A DNA stretch of 64,000 bases from Galeruca laticollis. Its lineage: Eukaryota; Arthropoda; Insecta; Coleoptera; Chrysomelidae. Positions 32,595 through 44,575 of the stretch are shown here, in pieces. The notes beneath the pieces are model-generated. The model was not told the origin of the DNA. It ran no database searches and saw only the letters and a program-made list of their open reading frames with translations. How positions within the stretch are numbered: the first letter of the stretch is position 1; every line of letters begins with the position of its first letter. The position numbers and the translations under genes are program-made. Location: contig OY998175.1 of NCBI GenBank assembly GCA_963921935.1, forward strand, positions 175,867,262 through 175,931,261, given 5' to 3'.

Positions 32595-33304
32595 ATGAAG
32601 AAAAAAGGGTTCTTTGAAAACACAACGCGCCAGTTGTGCCACTGCAACCTGGATGAGACAGACAAGTATGCTTTTAAATCCCGAATAGACACTTTAGAAA
32701 AATATTATTCCAAATACTCTGAGAATCAAGATCAGATAGAAAGTAAAGCAATAGATCCCGAAGAAGAATTCGATGACAGAAGTCAAATCGATGAAACAGA
32801 TTATTCATTACATTGTAAATTACAAAATGCTTACGAAAATTTAAACTCAAAATCCATTCAGATTACTCAAGCAAATTTACAAACTCATATTCGTTTACCG
32901 TCAATAGAGATATCAGTTTTTGCCGGAGACAGTACAAAATATACTGCTTTCATAGATTTGTTCAATGCTTTAATAGTAAATAATACCAGACTTACATCTA
33001 AAACTGGAAAATTTTATTATTTAAAATCATACTTGCGAGGTGACCCTCTAAATTCAATTTCTCAATTACCAGTTAATGCAAATAATTTCGATATAGTTCA
33101 GATTTGTTAAATTCTAAATATAATAACACCAGGCAAATTGTTACTGCCAATTTCAACCGTTTAACAACTTCTAATAATGTGCCAAAATGTACTGCACAGC
33201 AATTAAGAGTATTTACGTCTGAAGCTAGAGCTACAGTAAAATCACTATGGGATCCAAATATAAGTAATGAAGATTTATTTGATGCTTTATTGATTCATAT
33301 TTGA
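32595..33304 (+). pseudogene. Pao/BEL gag (DUF1759-type)
   Basis: ATG at 32595 starts a 171-codon frame; a one-base shift near 33107 continues it to 33304. The N-terminus is helical and acidic. At about 32893 RLPSIEISVFAGDSTKYTAF and IDLFNALIVNN, then KFYYLKSYLRGDPLNSISQL, form the conserved BEL gag block. The second frame has LNSKYNNTRQIVTANFNRL and TSEARATVKSLWDP. The ATG lies 630 bp after the putative primer-binding site, so there is a long leader. Gag forms the capsid. Apart from the shift this region is well kept. Confidence 0.85.
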
Positions 33305-33429
33305 AAAACTAAATTAGACTGTGTCTCTTGAAGAAAAAGAGACTGACCAAAATTTAATCACTTGACTTCTTGGAGAAAAAATGTACTGTCCTAAACCTGA
33401 TTCATCCCATCCACATCGTAGTCCGTCTT

Positions 33430-33830
33430 CTAATGTGACCAAACCACAGAACTGAGTAACATTGATCAACGTAACCAACCTTCTTCGAGTGCAGCTTATA
33501 ACTCCAATTACTTGCCAACATGCTCCTCATGCAAGAAAACAGGTCACAAAATTTCTATTTGCTTCCAATTTGGAAAGCTTTCCATACCTGATAGAAATAA
33601 ATATGTTAGACAAAAAAATGTGCATCTGGTGCTTAGATTCCAAATACACAATCATTAATTGTGTATCTGTTGAATCATGTTCCATATGCCAAAAAGGCGT
33701 CACACTTCTCTTAAACAATTCTTCCCCTAGACAAAATTTTGACACGAGATCCTTTAGCATGCATCTTCCGAACAACATGCCCAATCTAATTCTCATCCAG
33801 AAAATCAAATACAAATAGTTCATAACATTC
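33430..33830 (+). pseudogene. Pao/BEL gag zinc-knuckle region
   Basis: In one frame the sequence reads YLPTCSSCKKTGHKISICFQ, a CCHC knuckle (C-x2-C-x4-H-x4-C). FGKLSIPDRNKYVRQKNVH follows, then in shifted frames a second Cys/His cluster with the CSICQK-like segment. This is the standard BEL arrangement of two knuckles separated by a hydrophobic segment. Frameshifts occur near 33620 and 33690. Confidence 0.75.
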
Positions 33831-33901
33831 CCTTCACATCTAGAACCGATTATTCCATTCCACAAGAAGAGAATAATTCACATCCTCTCCTAAATTTAAC
33901 A

Positions 33902-34582
33902 GTGCTCAATCTAGATGGAAGCAATGTGCTTCTCGCCACAGCTAATATTTTAATTTACCCTCAATCAGGCCCTGAAATTAAGGTTCGAGCCCTTCTAGAC
34001 GCAGGCAGTCAAAACTCTTTCATTTGCTCTCACTTAGTTAATCAACTAAACGGAACAACTTTCAAACAACCCTTATGGGTATCTGGCATTTGTAATAGTA
34101 ATCAAAGTATTGACTCTAAGTTTGACCTCAAATTCTATTCTGCCACTGATGTATCTTCATGTTTCGAAACCACTTGTGCTGTAGTTAAGCAAATAATAAG
34201 ATACCTTCCTCAAGTCATGATTGATATGAAATCATTAGACATACCAGCTTATCTCTTATCCCCTTTAGCTTATCAATCTTTCGGAACCCCTTCCCAAATA
34301 GATGTTTCATGGGGAGCTGACATTTATAATACATTACTCAAACCAGGCATTCACAAATTAGGAAAAAATCTACCTACCCCTATATCCACCTATCTTGGCT
34401 GGGTGATATCTGGTACTGTTCCCACTGCTTGTATCAAAAAAAATACTCCGATAGTTGCTATGACCCATTCTTTTCACTCCATAGTAAATGAACCACCACA
34501 ACAACCCCACTGTAGATACTTTGTTAGAAAAATTTTGGAATCAAGAGGAACTCATAATGCCCGATCAATTGTCGGAAGATGA
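33902..34582 (+). pseudogene. Pao/BEL aspartic protease and spacer
   Basis: The frame is open for 226 codons. VLLATANILIYPQSGPEIKV leads into RALLDAGSQNSFICSHLVNQ, where D-A-G-S is the active site of BEL proteases. IPAYLLSPLAYQSFGTPSQI and DVSWGADIYNTLL then lead to STYLGWVISGTV, the conserved spacer (L-G-W-x-x-x-G) before RT. A frameshift near 34570 passes into the RT frame, which overlaps from 34488. Protease and RT would be made as one polyprotein in an intact element. Confidence 0.9.
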
Positions 34583-35915
34583 CATCAAAGCTGAAACAAT
34601 ATTCACATCATCTTTACAAACTCTTCCTAAAGGACGCTTTAATGTAGACCTGTCTCTCACTCATGAATTTGCCCACAAAGAATTGGGAGATTCCTTCCTT
34701 GTAGCTAAACACAGATTTATGTCGCTAGAGAAACGACTTTCAAAAAACCCCCATCTCAAAGAACAATATAAGAATATCTCATTTGAATACATAAATTTAT
34801 ATCACGGAGAAGTTGTCCCTCTTACATTACAAACACCATTATTAGATCACAAATATTTTGTCACTCACCTTTGTGTTTTTAAGGAAAGTAGTCCAACTAC
34901 CAAAGTCAGAATAGTTTTCGATTATTTATCCAAATCTTATTCTCAAATATCTCTAAATGACATCTCATTGAAAGGACTCATAGTTCAGCCAGAATTACTT
35001 GATATTTTAATAAGATTCCGAAATTTTAAATATGCTCTCACAGCTGACATCTCCAAAATGTATCGTCTAATAGAACTAAGCGACCGCTTCCGTTTTCTAC
35101 TTATGGAGAGATTCTCCATAAGACCCTTTTATTTGCATCCAACTCAATACAGGCCTTTGGGCAAATAAGTGCACCTTTTTTAGCTTGTCGTACATTAAAA
35201 GATGTTGATGATATCCTAACAGGAGCAAATTCCGTAGACGACCTTCTCCAACTCTATAATAATCTCAAAAATATCCTATCACGATCAGGTTTTGAAATTC
35301 ATAAAGTATGTTCCAACTCTCTTGATTTCTCTAACAAACATTCATCGGACATTCCTTCTGACAAAAACCTAAATTTAGACGATAACCCTAGCAAAGTTTT
35401 AAGAATCACTTGGAATCCAAAAACAGACATTTTACAAATATCCTCATCCTTCTCATTTGATCACAAACTAACAAAAAGACTAATGTTATCTAGAATATCT
35501 CAATGTTTCGACCCCTTAGGCCTTGTTGACCCTGTAATTGTTCAAGGAAAATTAATGATGCAACATCTTTGGTAACTCAAAATCTCATGGGACGATCCCA
35601 TCTCTGACAGCTCACTCATAAAGAAATGGCATAACTTCGTGGAAAGTATGACCCATCTACCTTCTCTTCATATACGCAGACACATCTTTAACAATAAACA
35701 AATATCGCATTTAGAACTCCACGGCTTCTGTGACGCCAGTTCATTGGCTTATGGAGGCTGCTTTTACTTACGAGCAATGTACACTGATTTTTCTGCTTCT
35801 TCTCAACTTACCATTTCCAAATCTCGCGCATCACCCATCAATAAACCACTTACAGTTTCCAAATTAGAATTGTATGCCATGGTTCTCCTATCAAAACTTT
35901 ACTCACGCTTATGAA
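34488..35915 (+). pseudogene. Pao/BEL reverse transcriptase and RNase H
   Basis: At 34488-35168 the RT starts with LPKGRFNVDLSLTH (usually G-R-Y/F-x-V-x-L-P), KHRFMSLEKRLSKNP and KVRIVFDYLSKSYSQISLND. Then comes KYALTADISKMYRLIELSDR, where ADI-x-K-M-Y holds the first catalytic Asp. The catalytic box appears at about 35200 as KDVDDILTGANSVDDLL, with Asp in place of Tyr before V-D-D. A short deletion joins it to ACRTLK. ISQCFDPLGLVDPVI is the connection. RNase H at 35639-35914 has ELHGFCDASSLAYGGCFYLR and PLTVSKLELYAMVLLSKL. An in-frame TAA near 35573, and frameshifts near 35165 and 35640, disrupt it. Confidence 0.9.
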
Positions 35916-36249
35916 TCATTCTCGACCAACAATTGAAAATCTCTTCGTTCATATTATAGTCCGATTCTCAAATCGCTCTTTCCAGGATTGAAAGTATTCC
36001 CACACGATGGACAGTTTTTGTCTGCAACAGAGTTACTCAAATTCAACAAGCAACCCATTCAGCTACCCGGAGACACATCAGATCTCACCTCAATCCAGCA
36101 GACATCCTATCCAGAGGTCAGCCCTTAGAATTTCCTAGTACCAAGTGATTTTCTGGTCCACCATTTCTATGGAAATCCTCCCAAGACACGTCTTGCCACG
36201 ACACCTCTTCTTATTTATCCGATCCTCCTGAAGAAAATAGAAAGTCACT

Positions 36250-37690
36250 CTTCTCGACAACAACGCCATCAAATGCTTCCATAAATTTAATAAACCGTTC
36301 ATCGTCCCTAACTAAATTAATCAGAACAATGGCATACATACACAAATTCGTAGAAACCCTACGTCATACAGACACCACACAGAAAACTTTTTCAGGACAA
36401 AATTCAGATACCGCATTACTTTTCCTTGTACGACAGGTACAAATAAACAATTTCTCAAACCTTTTTCGTGCGTTACAAAAGAATCAGCAACCCTTAGACA
36501 AACGACTTGTATCATTGAATCTTTCCATAGACAACGACAACCTTATTAGAGTCGAAAGAAGACTCTCTCATTTCCTTGTTTCCTATGAACAAAAATACCT
36601 TATCTTGTTGCCTGCTCATTCTCACTTCACAACTTTGGTCTTACAAAAAGAACACAAACACAGTGGTCCTCAAAATGTTTTAGCGAATATCCGTTTACAA
36701 TTTTGGCCCATCAACGGCATGCGAGAAATCAAAACCTTCACGTTTTGTAACACCTTTCCATCCTTTCCAGACTACTGGAATTGACTTCGCCGGTCCCTTT
36801 TTAATAAAATCGTCTCATCTAAAACGAGCCCCAATAACTAAATGATATATAGCTTTATTTGTATGTGACGCTACTAAAGCCATTCATCTTGAATTAGTTT
36901 CCGACATATCCACAGATTCTTTGAAGGCTTCGTTGAAACGCTTCACCTCTAGACGAGGACTCCCGTCTGTAATATACAGCGACAATGGTACAAATTTTGT
37001 TGATGCTAACAATTATCTTATAGAAAAATCATTTCCTGTCAAAATTTTTTTCTCATATATACGATTACTTAATTATCTCATCAATGGAATGGAAATTCAT
37101 TCCCCTCAGATCTCCACATTGGGGTGACCTCTGGGAAGCCGGAGTCAAAAGTGTAAAAACGCACTTGATACATTACTCTCTTACTCTACTCTTACTTTCG
37201 AACAATTCAGCACTATTTTAACACAGATAGAAGCCATCCTCAATTCAATACCCTTACATCCACTTTCAACTGACTCTACCGATTTACAACCTCTAACACC
37301 AGGTCATTTTATTATAGGAGCACTCCTAATGTCATTACCCGACCAAAAATATATCATCGCTCCCCACAAATAGATTGAAAATTCTGGCAACAATGTGCTC
37401 ATGCACAACAAAACTTTTAGAAAAGGTGGTCAGTCGACAACCTCAAACAATTACAGAAGCGTCCCAAATGGACTACCCCACTAAAATATCTCACTATAGG
37501 AACCATGGTCCTAGCCAAAGATGACGACTCCCCCCTCCCCATTAAGATGACCTTTATCCCGCATCATAAACTTTATCCCTGGTAAAGGCGGTAGAATTCG
37601 TTCAGTCCAAGTCAAGACAGCTTCAGGAATTTACACTCGACGAATTGTCAAAATCATTCCTGTACCTACACCGGACTCCTCCGACTCATA
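36250..37690 (+). pseudogene. Pao/BEL integrase
   Basis: At 36329-36784 the zinc-binding region has LLPAHSHFTTLVLQKEHKHSG, with the two His, and NIRLQFWPINGMREIK. In shifted frames TGIDFAGPFLIKS (first catalytic Asp), CDATKAIHLELVSDISTDS and, at 36921-37127, RRGLPSVIYSDNGTNFVDAN (second Asp) follow. Near 37125 PHWGDLWEAGVKSVK holds the catalytic Glu. The tail reads TPGHFIIGALLMS and ends near 37690 with RIRSVQVKTASGIYTRR, the C-terminal small domain of BEL integrases. At least five frame breaks are present. Confidence 0.88.
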
Positions 37691-38425
37691 AATAACAAAC
37701 CCACAAAAAAGGAATCAATATTTTACCTATTTCTCGCCGCGACAGAGCCGTTTCCCCAATTTCAGGCAAATGTCTCCCTCAGAAAATAACTTAGATAGGT
37801 ACTTTATATACAAACAACTTCATTAGTCAGAAGATCTCTCGCACATTTACTCTTACATTAGTGGTCACATTACTTGTACTTATACCTATACTCTCATGCC
37901 CATTCATTAATTGCTCACACATTATCCACTCAACCATTAAATATTACACACTTTCACTCACTCTCACTATACAACTCATTCCTCCGCGTAGAAAAGGAGT
38001 AGCGCAAGCTACACTGGAGTTTTCACGTTTTCCGAAGAAAAACGTTCCCTTTTTTACTTAGCGCTATTCATTCTGTTAAAACAACACACATCCCTTCAAT
38101 ACTTGGTCCCCCTTTTTGTTTATATACTCCGAGGTTCCTGGACCGTTACACGTTGAACAAACTGGTACCACACTTGTCGACCCAAGCCTCTGCCGGTGGC
38201 TTATTGCTCCGGTATATAGATCAAGGAGGCCCGAAAAAACTGCCGCTTGGCCCTTTCTCTTCTCTCATTCTCTTCACTCAACTCTCTCTCTATTTCTCCC
38301 ACTCTCTTTCTCTCATAAAACAAAACTCATCTCCTACTCTTTTACAAACAAAACTTTAAACCTTACTTACTCTCTTAATGTTAAACAATCCCTCTCTCTT
38401 TCTCTATCTAACTCACTCCTTCAAA
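37691..38425 (+). other. BEL 3' noncoding region, pyrimidine-rich
   Basis: No further coding is seen after the integrase. The stretch contains a TATA-like TTTATATACTCC near 38120 and long CT-rich runs (38270-38420). It may be a true 3' region or LTR of the BEL unit or part of another insertion; I found no direct match upstream of gag. Confidence 0.4.
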
Positions 38426-38810
38426 AAAAGAGACTCTAGCATATATCTAGAGTACTCACACTCTCACTCTCCAAATGAGACTCTAGCAAAGAACTAAAGT
38501 ACTCACACTTACTCTCTTATAAAAAAATACAAGAATCTCTGAAGAACTTAGAGTATTCACCCTTACTCTCTCATTGAAAAATAAATGAAACTCTGAACAA
38601 ATTAAAGTATTCAACCTCTCAGTCTTAAAAAAGAGACTCTAGCCTATTTCTAGAGTACTCACTCATTCACTCTTAAAAAAGAGACTCTAGCCTATTTCTA
38701 GAGTACTCACACATTACCTCTTAATAAAGAGAGAGTACTCACTCATTACCTCTTTAAAAAGAGACTCCAGCCTATATCTAGAGTACTCACTCATTCACTC
38801 TTGAACTAAT
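38426..38810. repeat. minisatellite of palindromic ~50-bp units
   Basis: Seven or eight units of about 47-60 bp each contain AGAGACTCTAG, a 6-8 bp spacer and CTAGAGTACTCAC, so every unit has its own dyad. Units near 38636-38690 and 38690-38740 are almost identical; outer ones are diverged. The array lies in the 3' region of the BEL unit. Confidence 0.88.
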
Positions 38811-40379
38811 CTTGATATTAGAGTCCTTACACAACTTGATGTCAACATTACAATCATTATACAATTATATTTCATACTTAATTACTTCCATATTCACACT
38901 TCTATTTTACATTTATTTACTTCCTCACATTTTACACTTATGTATCAGAGCACTATACACTCACTTTATATAAACCCATTTATTCACTCACATCATTATT
39001 CGGTTTCTTATAATATCCATTCGCTGTCACTATTTCATTCTTTCCCGCGCCCCCAATATGTACGAATTCAAGAATTAATCTCAAATTCTTCCCGCGAATC
39101 AAGAGTGACTGCTCGTCACTCGCGCCATGTCACGTCTCGACTCCGCCCTCTTCTAAATATTTTTGCGCTAGACAACACACTCTTATACCGAAAACTTCGT
39201 CTTTTTCCTCTCCCCGCAATTCTATTTTTCCAACTAATTAAGAAGTATATTATCTACGGGCAAATTATGCATAGATTTGCCATATAATTCATATATGATC
39301 TTCCATTTGCAGCATCAATGATTATTTTCCATGTATGTATTAAAAAGATATTCAGTTCAAAAAAATAAAAGTTGTAACTTTTGTAAAAATATTTCTAAAG
39401 TTGAAGGTTGGTCATGTGTGGTTTCGATATTTGGAAAAGAGAATGAATGTCACCACCGGTGATTCATTTCTTGCAGGTGTAGTGGTCGATGATTGAGTTT
39501 CATCCTCACTGATGCCCTGAATCTCGAATCAGGGCGTTATTATTGACGTCGTTCCCAACGTCATGCATACGCAAGCTTGTGAATGCTTTATTTGCGAATA
39601 GTTCCTAAAATGATGTTCTCGAGCACTGTTACTAAAATCATCGAATTGTATCGCCCTCACAACAGCGTCAGTTGACGTCACAACACAAATGTCATTTGCC
39701 ATTTTGTTATGTCAAATGTAAATAAGTTTTTCAAGTATGAAATATGTTATCAATTTCTCCTATAAAAATGAATTCTACAATCAGTTAATCAGTATTAAAC
39801 CCAGATTGAACATTAGTATCTCGAACAACTTGTGAAAGCCAATTTCTTACTAATAAATACTAAAAATGTTATGCCAGAGATGAATGAATTAACCTCAACA
39901 TCTGTTTCGGTAAATAAGAAAACACTATAATCATACATAAAATATGTGAAGTGGATAGACATTGCAGAGAATGAGAATATATTGAAGATATTAATTTCAC
40001 AAAACTTTTTTGGTTGTGTTAATAGGAAGAATTTGACATAAGGATTTTGTCATCATAGGAACTATACCTATATAAGTGTTTATTTCTGGATTCATATGTA
40101 TGTGCAGGTAAGTTAACTTTATATTTCACAGTATTTTACAGATGCACACAGAAAATATAATTTCTTGAAGTCAAAGATTTTGTTCATATTATACAGTGCA
40201 TCACTAGGGCACATGCTGAAATTGACATAATAATCTAAATGAAGCTTCTTTGTATAATATCTAGCGGAAGTAGACCGTAGTACAATGTTTGCAAATATCG
40301 ACATGATACATATATTTTTTTAAACATTTAAATTTATAAAGCATAATCTCTAGTTTTTTTTGTATAAAAAATATGTGAA
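38811..40379. other. no recognisable gene
   Basis: 39054-39110 resembles 26640-26700. An imperfect CRE-like TTGACGTCA lies near 39671. No coding similarity is seen. Confidence 0.45.
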
Positions 40380-41190
40380 GCCATTCTTATGCTCTAGAAT
40401 TAAGAAATGCCAAATATGTTTTATAAAAATTTAGAGTAATTCATGATGAAACCAATCCTTAATCAAGCTTAGATCATTTTCAACTATTTTGAATCATACC
40501 AATTATCTATTTCATAAATAATGGCTCTATCGTCAGCGAATCTAATTGTATATCCAGTACTGCTCACTGAAAACAATTCATTTATACAAAGATTGAAAAT
40601 AACACAGAATCCAAAATTGTTCCTTTGTTATAATCATACATTTTTTATGTTAGTTTCAAGATAGCGTCTTGGGTAGAATTTTTTTGTTTAAAGCCAAATT
40701 GGTTAGGTGAAACTAAATTATATTTATTTTATTAGAATCAAGTCTGTTTTCTATTATTTTCTCAAATACCTTTGCCATATGTCGAATTAGGGATATAGGC
40801 CGATATTATATACTTAAAGTCTCATCTCCGCTTTTATAAATATCCATTTGATAATGTCCAAAGGCAAAAAATCGACAAGCTACCAAAACCTATTGAATGA
40901 AAAATTTTGGGAAGGATAAAAATCTATAATAATCATTTTGATTGTTATACTTATGCCCGTAGGCCATCTTTCAAGTTGTAAGAAAGAAGTTCATGCTTCA
41001 ATTGAATATCTGTATAATCTTTTTGTTAACCTTAATATATGTAAAAACTGATGTTTAGTCAATGTCTTAAATGGATTAATATTTTCGAAAAGGTTGGGTT
41101 TGTTGATTTGTTCATCTGCATGTTCTAAATTTTTCAAATTGGCTATATATTGTAGGTCATCCGTTCCAAAATTGTTTAATCGGGCCTAAA
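40380..41190 (-). pseudogene. decayed non-LTR reverse transcriptase (jockey/CR1-like)
   Basis: On the minus strand, near 40840, IYKSGDETLSI is the P-x-x-K-x-G-D block of non-LTR RTs. FDIWQRYLRK, corresponding to the S-K-x-F-E-K helix, follows. Near 40690 FGFKQKNSTQDAILKLT is the Q-x-G-F-R-x-x-x-S-T motif. At about 40498-40550 TGYTIRFADDRAIIYEIDN contains the catalytic F-A-D-D box. Many stops separate the blocks, and no endonuclease is visible. The order and spacing are right for a jockey- or CR1-type RT, but the clade is a guess. Confidence 0.7.
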
Positions 41191-42769
41191 CTAATATTAC
41201 ATTAATTAGAATATGGATATCAGAATAATAATAATTTTACTTCTAGCTTTGAACATCAAGATATACTTCATAAAAATAACATATGCATATAAAACTCAGG
41301 AACATAACTTATTATTAAAAATATCTATTGCGGTTGAGTCGCATGCAAGTCGTTTGAGATCAACTCACTCTACTCATTGCTAAACACACATAATTGCATT
41401 TTATTCTTTTTCAGACCGAAGAAAGTACACCTGTCTAAAAATATGAATCTGTGAATAGAAGATGTGCAAAAACAATAGCAAAAGCTTTAACTTCTTCACA
41501 CGTAGCCGAAAAATATAATAATATTAGTTGATAAATGGTTAGCAATTGCAAATATGTTAACAAAAACGGTAGTAGCTGATGTCAGTAGTAAAAAAGAAGA
41601 ACAAATTCTCTGAAAACTAAGCTTCTTCGAAAGAAAATTGAATGAGAAGAAACAAAATTGATATTATTTGAAAAATAATCTTCATTATTGTTATTTAAAC
41701 ACACCTTGTAAAAAAGTTGAAATATAATGATACTATCAGTTTAAAAAAAACCTTCATTTCAGTTTTCTTGTTTTAGACCAAATAAGGCTGAATTCCTAAT
41801 ATTTTTATTGTGACAAAACTCGTGTTTAGGTCCGTCAAATTCCTCATAAAACTCATATAGGTTTTTCATTTTTAGTAGGTATATGTGTTGTTTTTATTTT
41901 CGTCATTACCAAAAGTTATAAATAAATAAATGTGAAGAACTATTTATTTTTGTAAAATATTTTTAATACTTTCTTTATGATTATTGAAGATGAGGACATT
42001 AATATTTCAGCAATAGCACTCAGGTGTCCTGTACTAAAGTAAAATCTCAGGCAACACATTAATTGATGTATTGGCGATATAGAAATATTACTAAAAATTG
42101 AACAAATACATTTTTTTTTAAATTTATGATTTTGTTGATTTTTAAGAACTTACATATCACTTGGAAATTCAGAATCTACTTCCGTTACTGTTTCTTTATC
42201 TAGCCAGTACCTTCTAAAGAAAGTTAAATTATCCATCTTATGGAAGTGATCACTTCTCTTGTATATTCTTCAAGGAAACCCATATTTTATTATTTCCAGT
42301 ATATCTACATCATCATTAAAAATATCCTTTTCAACATGTACATCATAATATTTATAGCTCATCTTTTCCTGGATAAATTAGTGATGGTAAATTCTCGAGA
42401 ATTTATTTAAGGGAATATTTTAAAAATTGACGAAAACACAATTGAAATTTTCAACGAAAAATTGATCTGATAATTATCAATTTATCACCAATTTACTGTA
42501 AATAATGGTGTTGCAATGAAACTTTATTATTTAAAAAAATGAAGCCAGTAGGTATGTGAGTATTCAAAATTGAAATATACTTTACGACTAATATCACTAG
42601 TCACTACTATAGAGTAAGTAATAATTGTATTGTTTTTGGTCACTACATTCATTTTATTGTGCATCTTCGACTTCTTCGTCATATACTAACTGTAAATGGT
42701 TCTTATTTTTATCTTCATCGGATACTACATCATTAAAATATCCCAAGAATTGGGAGGAAATTTATGGTT
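41191..42769. other. AT-rich sequence without a recognisable gene
   Basis: No domain, long frame or clear repeat was found. Confidence 0.5.
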
Positions 42770-42832
42770 TGACAATATTTCCTTATAAATTCTTCATTAG
42801 AAATATTCTCTCATAAATTCCTCATTGGGAAT
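42770..42832 (+). repeat. two-copy short tandem repeat
   Basis: Two adjacent ~30-bp units share AATATT(T/C)... followed by ATAAATTC(T/C)TCATT and AATAT. The similarity is imperfect. Confidence 0.55.
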
Positions 42833-42850
42833 ATGCTTACTTAACATCAC

Positions 42851-42963
42851 TAGTTCCACCACCTTCTGATAAGTGTCGTGTAATTTACTCACTACTTTTG
42901 TTTTTGTCACTTGGCATAAAATAAGAAAGGACAAAACTTTCTTTCAAGCTATCAGAAGGTGGT
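42851..42963. repeat. inverted repeat with perfect 15-bp arms
   Basis: CACCACCTTCTGATA at about 42851-42865 and its complement at about 42949-42963. A second inverted pair (GTCGTGTAAT near 42873 and complement near 43055) lies further out, which suggests the remains of a foldback element. Confidence 0.6.
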
Positions 42964-43263
42964 GAGATGTGAAAAAGGTACCAACATGGAGAAAGTAATT
43001 TCTTCTACATTTGACAACCTCTATTTGAAATAGTGTTAAGAAGTCAAAACACATTACACGACTGTGTCAGGACAGGACTACTGCAGTGTACTGTCCCTCC
43101 TATGCTCTGCAGCAGGATACATTAATAGTAATGAATGCACAGCCAATCAGATCGTGTTACGTGGGGCTCATTTGGCCCCCAGTTTAAATTGTTAGGCACC
43201 AAATTTAAATCGAGTTTGTGTAACTAGCATACTTATAACTTTTTGCATTGAAATTTTTCCAAA

Positions 43264-43468
43264 TAAAAACTGTTTTTCTTATCTGCTCAATATTTTCCAT
43301 TATTCAATGGCTTCATCAGGAGCTGTAAAATGTACCTACTGTCTAAAAATGTATTGATCGTGTTGTGCTGTTTTATATTTTAATTAACTGACACCAATTT
43401 TCTTCCTCTCCTGATGAAGCCTTCAAGTAATGGCGAAATATTGAGCAGATAAGAAAAACAGTTTTTAT
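43264..43468. mobile_element. 205-bp MITE with ~58-bp inverted repeats
   Basis: AAAAACTGTTTTTCTTATCT at the left end is mirrored at the right end. The arms run through GCTCAATATTT and end CTTCATCAGGAG, with two small differences. A central ~85-bp unpaired part remains. It has no coding capacity. Confidence 0.8.
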
Positions 43469-43498
43469 ATCTTATGACCGCAAGCCTGAAATATTCGC

Positions 43499-43501
<3 letters not shown>

Positions 43502-43540
<39 letters not shown>
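43502..43540. repeat. (TA)n microsatellite
   Basis: About 39 bp of TA directly before the second LTR copy, mirroring the longer tract at 31202-31317. Confidence 0.9.
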
Positions 43541-43544
<4 letters not shown>

Positions 43545-44095
43545 TATCATTCTTCATATCTAATCGTTATTACATTCTCTACACAAATATCAATTTTAAC
43601 CTCCCTTATAAAAAATTATCTCATAACTTCACGTACACATTAGCCAATTTCCCACTTTATCTCCCCTTCCTACACTCTCTCTGGAGAACAAATAAATACC
43701 CTTCCAACCTACGAACCTCCCTCTTTATCGTCAGACAGTGAAACGAGCATGTGATATTAAAGACACTCCTTTACAGGCAAATACCCGGCATTTCAATAAT
43801 TAATTAGTATGAGAGTATTCAATACAATTAAATTAAATTCAACACTGTAAAATCAGTGAAGTAAACCCTTAATTGCGACGCAATCATCAGTAAGTAAACC
43901 CTTAATTGCGACGCAATCATCAATAACGATTCATAGTAATCGGTGAACAAAAAGGTGAAAGGTGCAAAATGTTTACTTAACCACACCCAACCAACAATTT
44001 AACAAAAAACTCAAATGAACTAAAATAAAACATCAAATCAAGTGACTGGGACTTCAAACAATCAAACAATATAAAAAGTTTGACTCTGTGAAACA
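43541..44095 (+). repeat. candidate 3' LTR, second copy of 31318-31964
   Basis: Direct repeat of the 5' copy, ending at the same CTGTGAAACA. It lacks ~78 bp present in the other copy and carries a 29-bp tandem duplication around CCCTTAATTGCGACGCAATC (43858-43922). If it is the partner LTR, the element is 12.8 kb; otherwise it is a solo LTR of the same family. Confidence 0.7.
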
Positions 44096-44269
44096 CCTAG
44101 AGTATAAGTTTTAGGTATGATCGATATCCAGAGCCGCAGATATTCACTGACGAAAGGTAGAGTGACACTGTGAATAAACAGAAGACTTTGAAATATAAGA
44201 CTGCTTGGAGATAACCAATGATGAGGGAAAAATATAGAGAAATTGATAATGAAACTTTATTATTTTTCT

Positions 44270-44575
44270 ATGAACGTTAACTCCTTTGAAAAACACTGTT
44301 TGGATTATTTTAAACATTTTAATTTTAATAAGTCTGAGATAAGTGGTATTTCCTAATGACACACACTTACAAAGTATGTATCTCTCGTAAAATTAGATGA
44401 TATAAGAATCCTACCACTTTAGAACGTTTACTCCGTTGAAAAATTACTGTTTAGATTATTTTAGACATCTTAATTTGAATAAGTCTGAGATAAGTGGTGT
44501 TTCTAAATGAGACACACAAAGTTTGTATGTCTATTAGATGATATAGGAAATCCATCCACTTTAGAACATAAACTT
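44270..44575 (+). repeat. two-copy tandem repeat, ~153-bp unit
   Basis: Both copies carry GAACGTT(A/T)ACTCC(T/G)TTGAAAAA..., AATAAGTCTGAGATAAGTGG, GACACACA and CCACTTTAGAAC. Identity is roughly 85% by eye. No coding potential is seen. Confidence 0.85.

Noticed and set aside
38426..38810. CRISPR-like array
   Set aside because: Units are adjacent and spacers are not unique. The repeat is a minisatellite with internal dyads in a eukaryotic retrotransposon context.
43405..43470. Second hammerhead-like motif (CTGATGAAGCC ... GGCGAAA)
   Set aside because: It lies in the TIR of the 205-bp MITE and resembles the core, but there is no GTC cleavage triplet or stem III at the right distance, and the first base after the core does not pair.
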